DNA from: Oceanibium sediminis
GTDB lineage: Bacteria; Pseudomonadota; Alphaproteobacteria; Rhodobacterales; Rhodobacteraceae
NCBI RefSeq assembly: GCF_003265325.1
Contig: NZ_QGNX01000004.1
Span: 62,001-126,000 of the forward strand
Direction of reading: 5' to 3'
DNA: 64,000 bases
The notes below the pieces were generated by a model. That model searched no databases, was not told the origin of the DNA, and saw nothing but the letters and a program-made list of their open reading frames with translations. Each line of letters starts with the position of its first letter. The stretch's first letter is position 1. Shown here piece after piece: positions 59,292 to 64,000 of this stretch. A program made the position numbers and the translations under genes.

Positions 59292-60054
59292 AGCGGGGCG
59301 CGCGTTTTTCGAGGAAGGCCATCACCCCTTCCTTGAAGTCGCGGGTCTTGCCCGCCTCGCCCTGCAGGCGCGCCTCGACGTCGAGCTGTTCGTCCAAGGT
59401 GTTCTGATAGGTCTGGCGGATCGCCTGCTTGATCCTGAAGTAGGCGGCGGTCGGCCCGTCGGCCAGGTGCGCGGCGCGCGCGTCGACCGTGGCGGCGAAA
59501 TCCTCGTCCGCGACGGATTCCCAGATCATGCCCCAGTCATCGGCCTGCCGTGCGCTGATCCGCTCCGCGAACAGCGCCGCACCCATGGCCTTGGCCACGC
59601 CCATCTGGCGCGGCAGCCAATAGGTGCCGCCCGCGTCGGGAATCAGGCCGATCCGCGCGAAGGCCTGTATGAAATAGGCCGACCGGCTGGCAATCACCAC
59701 GTCCGCCGCCAGCGCGAGGTTCGCCCCCGCCCCCGCCGCCGCGCCGTTGACGGCGCTGATCGTGGGCACCGGGCAGTCGTAGATAGCCTTCAGCAGCGGC
59801 TCGTATTCCTCGCGCAGCACCCGCTCGAGGTCGAGGTCGGAGGCCCGCTCACGATCGCCGAGGTCCTGCCCCGAGCAGAAGGCCCGGCCCGCCCCGGTCA
59901 GCACCACCACGCGCGCCTCGCCCCCGGCCCGGGTCAGGGCGTGGAGCAGGTCCAGCCGCATCTGCGCGTTCAGCCCGTTCATCACCTCGGGGCGATTCAG
60001 GGTGATCGTCGCGACCCCCTCGGCGAGGCTGTAGAGGATGGTGTCATAGGCCAT
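59278..60054 (-). CDS. enoyl-CoA hydratase/isomerase family, PaaG-like
   Basis: A 258-residue crotonase-fold protein. The segment FCSGQDLGDRE is very close to the GQDLNDR of PaaG, the phenylacetate-pathway isomerase, and GLIPDAGGTYWLPR has Asp at the PaaG position rather than the hydratase Glu. PaaG-type activity (2-(1,2-epoxy-1,2-dihydrophenyl)acetyl-CoA isomerase) is therefore the best guess. No other paa genes are nearby, so the pathway assignment is an inference. It lies 75 bases downstream of ccmH and overlaps DUF817. Confidence 0.85.
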   Translation of the reverse strand: MAYDTILYSLAEGVATITLNRPEVMNGLNAQMRLDLLHALTRAGGEARVVVLTGAGRAFCSGQDLGDRERASDLDLERVLREEYEPLLKAIYDCPVPTISAVNGAAAGAGANLALAADVVIASRSAYFIQAFARIGLIPDAGGTYWLPRQMGVAKAMGAALFAERISARQADDWGMIWESVADEDFAATVDARAAHLADGPTAAYFRIKQAIRQTYQNTLDEQLDVEARLQGEAGKTRDFKEGVMAFLEKRAPRYEGR

Positions 60055-60128
60055 GGTCGTCCTTCCGCATTTGTCCTTGCGCGGGACGGTATCGCCGCGC
60101 GCGGCGGGGCGAAAGGCAAAACGTCGGG

Positions 60129-60596
60129 TCAGGCGATCCGGTCGTCGTCCAGAACCTCGCGCAGGCGCTTCTGCTCCGCCGCGCTCAGACCCGCCGGCTC
60201 AGCCGGGCGGCTGCGGCGGCGCAGGAACAGCGCCGCGGTCAGCCCGCCGAACAGCAGGAGCACCGGCGCAGCGAGCCACAGCGCGGCATTCCCAGCAGTA
60301 AAGCGCGGGCGCAGCAGGACGTATTCCCCATATCGTGCAACCAGATAGTCGAGGACTTCGGCGTTGCTGTCGCCTTCCACCAGACGATCACGCACCAGGA
60401 TGCGCAGATCCTTCGCCAGCTGGGCGTTGGATTCGTCGATGCTTTCATTGCGGCAGACGAGGCAGCGGATTTCCTTGCTGAGATCCCGCGCCCGCTGTTC
60501 GAGCACCGGATCGTCGAGCACCTCGTCGGGCTGCACCGCAAGCGCGGGCAGCGCCAGCGTGACCAGCGTCACCAGGACGACCAGGGCCCGGATCAT
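60129..60596 (-). CDS. ccmH: cytochrome c-type biogenesis protein CcmH
   Basis: Thioreductase subunit of system I cytochrome c maturation, which holds apocytochrome c thiols reduced for haem attachment. The 155-residue protein has a signal (residues 1-20), the RCLVCRNESI motif with Cys45 and Cys48, and one C-terminal transmembrane helix (about 105-125). The ATG overlaps the ccmF stop by four bases. It is the short CcmH form (CcmL-like) without the TPR domain, which is encoded separately as CcmI elsewhere. Confidence 0.95.
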   Translation of the reverse strand: MIRALVVLVTLVTLALPALAVQPDEVLDDPVLEQRARDLSKEIRCLVCRNESIDESNAQLAKDLRILVRDRLVEGDSNAEVLDYLVARYGEYVLLRPRFTAGNAALWLAAPVLLLFGGLTAALFLRRRSRPAEPAGLSAAEQKRLREVLDDDRIA

Positions 60597-62578
60597 TCCG
60601 CAGGAACCTGTGTCGCACCGCGCCGCGCCTTGCGCGCCCCGGCGGCAAGGCGGAAGCGCCGGTCGCTCAGGCTGAACAACCCGCCGATCGCCATGATGAT
60701 GCACCCGGCCCAGATCCAGTTCGCCATGGGCTTGCGGAAGCTGCGCACGACCCAACCGCCATCGGGCTGGCGGTCCCCGATCACCAGGTACAGGTCCCGC
60801 GTCCAGCCCCGATCGATCCCGGCTTCTGTCGTCGGGAACCTCTGCACCGGGTAGAAGCGCTTCTCAGGCATCAGCACGGCGCGGGTTTCCCCGGCACGCG
60901 TCAGGGTCAGCTGGGCGCGGTCGGCGGTGTAGTTCGGTCCGGCCACCTGCGTCACCGCATCGAGGCGGATGTCGTAGCCCTCGAACTGGTAGGAAGAGCC
61001 GGGCTGCACCACGCGGATATCCTCGACCGTGCCGCTTTCCAGCGCGGCGATGGCCACGAACAGCACGCCAAGCCCAGCGTGGGCGATGGCCTTGCCCCAG
61101 TCCGCCCGCGGCAGCCGGGACAGGCGCCGAAGCGACTCGCCGCCGCCGGCCTTGCCCAGCTTGACCCGATGCGCCAGGTCCGCGACCGTGCCGAAGATGA
61201 TCCAGGCCCCGAGCACACCACCGATGGCCGCGACGATGCTGCCCCCGGTCATCACCGACCACACGAAAGCCCCGAAGGCGACGCTGAGCGCCATGGCCCC
61301 CCAGAGCGGCTGCATCGCCCGCCCCAGTTGCGCGCGTTTCCATGGCAGCATCGCGCCAATGGGCAGCACCATGGCCAGCGCCACCATGAAGGGGGTGAAC
61401 GTCACGTTGAAGAACGGCGGCCCGACACTAACCTTCGCGCCGGTGACCATCTCGGCGATCAGCGGCCAGAGCGTGCCGACGAACACCACCAGCGTCGAGA
61501 CGACGAGCAGCAGGTTGTTCAGCACCAGCCCGCTTTCCCGGCTGGCCAGCGCAAAGACCGAGTCCGAGCGCAGCGCGTGCGAGCGCGCCGCGTAAAGCGT
61601 CAGCGCCCCGCCGATGAACACGCCCAGGATCAGCAGGATGAAGATCCCCCGCGTCGGGTCGTTCGCAAAGGCATGGACCGAGGTGATGACCCCCGAGCGC
61701 ACGATGAACGTGCCGATGAGCGAGAACGAAAACCCGAGGATCGCCAGCAGGATCGTCCAGCTTTTCAGCGTGTTGCGTTTTTCCACTACGATGGCCGAAT
61801 GCAGCAGCGCGATGGAGATCAGCCAGGGCATGAAACTGGCGTTTTCCACCGGGTCCCAGAACCACCAGCCGCCCCAGCCAAGCTCGTAATAGGCCCACCA
61901 GGAACCGAGGCCGATGCCGATGGTCAAAAACACCCAGGCCGCCAGCGTCCAGGGGCGCACCCAGCGCGCCCAGGCCGGATCGACCTTGCCCTCGATCAGC
62001 GCGGCGATGGCGAAGGAAAACGCCATCGATAGCCCGACGTAGCCCAAGTAGAGGAACGGCGGATGAAAGGCGAGGCCGGGGTCCTGAAGCAGCGGGTTCA
62101 GGTCGTTGCCGTCGAAGGGCGGCGTCTCGATCCGGGTGAAGGGGTTGGACGTCAGCACCAGGAACAGCAGGAACGCCACGCCGATGCTGCCCTGCACCGA
62201 CAGGACCAGGGATTTCAGCCGCAGCGGCAATCCCTTGCCCCACAGCGCCACCGCCGCGCCGAACAGGGCCAGGATCAGGATCCAGAGCAGCAAAGAGCCC
62301 TCGTGATTCCCCCAGGTTCCCGAGATCTTGTAGAGCATCGGTTTCGCCGAGTGGGAGTTCGTCGCCACCAGCCAGACCGAGAAGTCCGAGGTCACGAAAG
62401 CCCACATCAGCGCCCCGAAGGCCACGCAGATCAGCACCGCCTGCACGATGGACGCGGGCGCGGCGACGGCCATCCAGTTGGACCAGCCCCGCTGCGCCCC
62501 GATCAAGGGCACAGCGGTCTGGACGATTGCCACCATCAGGGCGAGGATTACGGCCAGATGGCCAAGTTCTGCAGTCAT
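60593..62578 (-). CDS. ccmF: cytochrome c-type biogenesis protein CcmF, haem lyase subunit
   Basis: Integral membrane haem ligase of system I, which attaches haem from CcmE to apocytochromes. The 661-residue protein has about 14 helices and the haem-handling WWD domain WGGWWFWDPVENASFMPWL. ATG 62578 follows AGGTAGGTGAC. It overlaps ccmH by four bases. Upstream, in the same direction, a holin and an endolysin gene intervene before the probable ccmE end, so the ccm genes are split by the GTA lysis pair. Confidence 0.96.
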   Translation of the reverse strand: MTAELGHLAVILALMVAIVQTAVPLIGAQRGWSNWMAVAAPASIVQAVLICVAFGALMWAFVTSDFSVWLVATNSHSAKPMLYKISGTWGNHEGSLLLWILILALFGAAVALWGKGLPLRLKSLVLSVQGSIGVAFLLFLVLTSNPFTRIETPPFDGNDLNPLLQDPGLAFHPPFLYLGYVGLSMAFSFAIAALIEGKVDPAWARWVRPWTLAAWVFLTIGIGLGSWWAYYELGWGGWWFWDPVENASFMPWLISIALLHSAIVVEKRNTLKSWTILLAILGFSFSLIGTFIVRSGVITSVHAFANDPTRGIFILLILGVFIGGALTLYAARSHALRSDSVFALASRESGLVLNNLLLVVSTLVVFVGTLWPLIAEMVTGAKVSVGPPFFNVTFTPFMVALAMVLPIGAMLPWKRAQLGRAMQPLWGAMALSVAFGAFVWSVMTGGSIVAAIGGVLGAWIIFGTVADLAHRVKLGKAGGGESLRRLSRLPRADWGKAIAHAGLGVLFVAIAALESGTVEDIRVVQPGSSYQFEGYDIRLDAVTQVAGPNYTADRAQLTLTRAGETRAVLMPEKRFYPVQRFPTTEAGIDRGWTRDLYLVIGDRQPDGGWVVRSFRKPMANWIWAGCIIMAIGGLFSLSDRRFRLAAGARKARRGATQVPAE

Positions 62579-62673
62579 GTCACCTACCTTTGCGCGCAAC
62601 GATAGTGCGACGGGCGGCAAGGTTCAAAGACTTGATTGTCGCGGTTCACGGAAGTCTGACCGCACACCGCCCC

Positions 62674-63240
62674 TCAGGGCGCGACGCCGCCCCGCGCCCG
62701 CCAGTCCGCAATGGCGGCATTCGCGCCGGCGGGGGCGGAAGACCCTATCGCGGGGGCATCCGGGGCGTCCCCTTCAGCATGGTCCCCGCCTAGCCGGGGG
62801 ATGCCGCGCAACGTCTCGATCCGGCGCATGGTGTCCGCCACCTCCTCCGGGGGTACACTGGCGCGGGGGCCGCGAAAGTGATGCAACTCCCGCGCCCCGA
62901 AATAGAACGAGACGACCGCCCCGAGCAGCCACCACAGCGGCTCGGGCACCAGCGCAAGCCCCTGCATGCGGATCCCGAAGGAGACCGGGTCCACCATGGC
63001 GAAGGCGAACAGCGCCAGCGACCCCAGCGCCATGGCCGGGCGCGGCAGGCGGTTCAGCCCGTTGACGAGCCCGTCGAACCAGCCACCGCGCGGGGCGGCG
63101 TATTCGGCGCCGAATTGCCCCAGCGCGGCCAGTTGCTCGGCGTGATCCTGCGCCGCGCGCTTGGTGCGGTTTTCCACGAAGACCTCGGCCACGCCGGTCA
63201 CGGCGGGGGCAAGGCCCAGAAGGCGCGCGATCAGCCCCAT
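62674..63240 (-). CDS. GTA-type holin (three-transmembrane holin family)
   Basis: A 188-residue protein of the gene-transfer-agent holin family. It has an N-terminal hydrophobic segment, two more around residues 65-85 and 95-115 (FAFAMVDPVSFGIRMQGLALVPEPLWWLLGAVVSFYFGA), and a polar C-terminal tail. Such holins form membrane pores that release an endolysin so that gene transfer agents can leave the cell. It overlaps the endolysin gene by ten bases. In Rhodobacter capsulatus the equivalent pair lies away from the main GTA cluster, as here. Confidence 0.9.
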   Translation of the reverse strand: MGLIARLLGLAPAVTGVAEVFVENRTKRAAQDHAEQLAALGQFGAEYAAPRGGWFDGLVNGLNRLPRPAMALGSLALFAFAMVDPVSFGIRMQGLALVPEPLWWLLGAVVSFYFGARELHHFRGPRASVPPEEVADTMRRIETLRGIPRLGGDHAEGDAPDAPAIGSSAPAGANAAIADWRARGGVAP

Positions 63241-63842
63241 GCCGCCACCCGCGCGCGATGCTGTGCCTCGCTCAGGTGGAAGCGCGCAGAAATGAACTCC
63301 TCCGCGCGCGCGATCCAGCCGCCCTTGCCGCCATCCCGGCGGCGGGCGTATTTGCGCGACGCGGGGCGGCGATCCGCCAGCGCGTAGTAGTAGTTGCGCC
63401 GCGCGATCCCGTAGGCGTCGGCCAAATGGTCCGGCGCCTTGCGCCAGGCCAGCGCCGCCGCGGCGGCGGTCCTGGGGCCGAGAACACCGTCGACGGCAAC
63501 GGGCTCTCCGAATTCGGCCAGAAGCTTCTGGAGGATACGGATCGCGTTGGCCCCGGCGTTGACATACATGTCGAACACGCTTGGTTGCAGGCGTTCGGGC
63601 AGCCGGTCGATGCCCGGCCTGGCGTAGTAGTGGGACTTGAAGATCTCCACCGCGCGGGCCGCGCTGATGCGGCGCACATCCTCGGCATCGATGTCGCCAT
63701 CCCCGTCGAGATCAAGCCCGAGGCGGCGCAGCGTGTGGATCGTCACGCCGTGATTGGTCGCCCCCCCGGGATCGTCGGGGTCGTTCACACAGCCCCCTTC
63801 GCGCGCAACAATAGCCTGCGCGATGGCATCGACGCTGAGCAT
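63231..63842 (-). CDS. holin-associated N-acetylmuramidase (GH108 endolysin)
   Basis: A 203-residue muramidase of the GH108 family with a C-terminal peptidoglycan-binding domain. The catalytic Glu15 lies in REGGCVNDPDDPGGATNHGVT. At residues 44-55 there is a clear EF-hand-like calcium loop, DLDGDGDIDAED, then FKSHYYARPGIDRLP and the domain with KLLAEFGEPVAVDGVLGP. It has no Sec signal, so it needs the overlapping holin to reach the wall. It is the lysis enzyme of a gene transfer agent type system. A CtrA-like motif lies upstream. Confidence 0.92.
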   Translation of the reverse strand: MLSVDAIAQAIVAREGGCVNDPDDPGGATNHGVTIHTLRRLGLDLDGDGDIDAEDVRRISAARAVEIFKSHYYARPGIDRLPERLQPSVFDMYVNAGANAIRILQKLLAEFGEPVAVDGVLGPRTAAAAALAWRKAPDHLADAYGIARRNYYYALADRRPASRKYARRRDGGKGGWIARAEEFISARFHLSEAQHRARVAAWG

Positions 63843-63901
63843 CGGCCATTCCTCCTGCTGAAAAATGTCTGGAAATCAGCGAGGAGTCTGACAGATCTCG
63901 G

Positions 63902-63916
63902 CTAAGGTTTGGTTAA
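63902..63916 (-). promoter_or_regulatory. candidate CtrA box upstream of the endolysin gene
   Basis: On the minus strand TTAACCAAACCTTAG is TTAA-N7-TTAG, one base from TTAA-N7-TTAA, and it carries TTAACCA, seven of the eight bases of TTAACCAT. It lies 60-74 bases before the endolysin start. It sits between that gene and the end of the probable ccmE. Confidence 0.5.
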
Positions 63917-63943
63917 TCGCAGAAAAATCGGTGAACGGCCTCC

Positions 63944-64000
63944 TCAGGAGCCGCTTTCCTGGTAGACGCCCTGCTCCTTCAGCGCGTCGATCACTTCCTT
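63944..64000 (-). CDS. ccmE: probable C-terminal end of CcmE (partial)
   Basis: The last 18 codons of a gene that runs off the window: KEVIDALKEQGVYQESGS followed by TGA. CcmE proteins end with a helix of the form (P)xEVxxALKxxGxW after the haem-binding HDE(N/T)Y motif, which would lie outside the window, and the gene is upstream of ccmF in the same direction. This makes CcmE, the periplasmic haem chaperone, the best guess. The fragment is too short to be certain. Confidence 0.45.
   Translation of the reverse strand, partial: KEVIDALKEQGVYQESGS

Noticed and set aside
62674-63842. Holin and endolysin as a prophage remnant
   Set aside because: No integrase, attachment repeats, portal, capsid or tail genes flank them, and base composition does not differ from neighbours. 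The families match gene-transfer-agent lysis genes.

Overview
The window is high-GC, gene-dense chromosomal DNA that most likely comes from a Rhodobacterales (Rhodobacteraceae/Roseobacter-group) alphaproteobacterium. The reasons are a CtrA regulator next to its DUF1153 partner SciP, a gene-transfer-agent type holin/endolysin pair, an IscR without the usual cluster cysteines heading a suf operon, an alphaproteobacterial-type LexA box (GTTC-N7-GTTC), a magnesium-type HemB, and a valine-catabolic mmsA/mmsB cluster. I see no rRNA, tRNA, CRISPR array, insertion sequence or integrase. The window looks like core chromosome with small clade-specific inserts.

Layout. 0.2-11.8 kb: a FrnE-like thioredoxin-fold protein, a broken lipoprotein-like frame, a small anchored protein, mfd, a membrane protein, hemB, a sulfotransferase, a SYLF lipoprotein, a penicillin-acylase-family protein and a repeat-containing acidic secreted protein. 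12-21.8 kb (minus strand): the iron-sulfur operon iscR - cysteine desulfurase - sufB - ybjQ-like - two small membrane genes - sufC - sufD - three YIP1-like genes - sufS, with a promoter and overlapping palindrome at its head. 21.8-27.3 kb: alpha/beta hydrolase, anmK, tyrS, two cyclophilins, coaD and a CBS protein. 27.3-33.5 kb: a LysR regulator divergent from mmsA - secreted protein - acyl-CoA dehydrogenase - 3-hydroxyisobutyryl-CoA hydrolase - mmsB, a valine degradation set. 33.7-45.1 kb: a small membrane protein, uvrA, lytic transglycosylase, ssb, gyrA, trmFO, a methyltransferase, gluQRS, hisI and a NifU-like scaffold. 45.1-52.8 kb: an unannotated small-protein unit behind a LexA-type box, recG, ligA, ctrA, sciP, mnmA and a universal stress protein. 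53-64 kb: M20 peptidase, HDAC-family deacetylase, glnE, DUF817, PaaG-like, ccmH, ccmF, GTA holin, endolysin and the probable C-terminus of ccmE.

The strongest candidate for something undescribed is at 45.14-45.47 kb. A 39-codon single-helix membrane protein has its own ribosome binding site. It lies between a perfect GTTC-N7-GTTC box abutting a TTGACG element and a strong intrinsic terminator on the same strand. This resembles, by analogy only, the SOS-induced membrane peptide SidA of Caulobacter. A second theme is a possible CtrA circuit. CtrA-type motifs lie upstream of ctrA and upstream of the endolysin-holin pair, which is inserted inside the cytochrome c maturation genes. Other points are two copies of a double-hairpin intergenic element with compensatory variation, a perfect 10-bp inverted repeat at the gyrA promoter, and iron-sulfur proteins (IscR and a NifU-like scaffold) that lack canonical cysteines.
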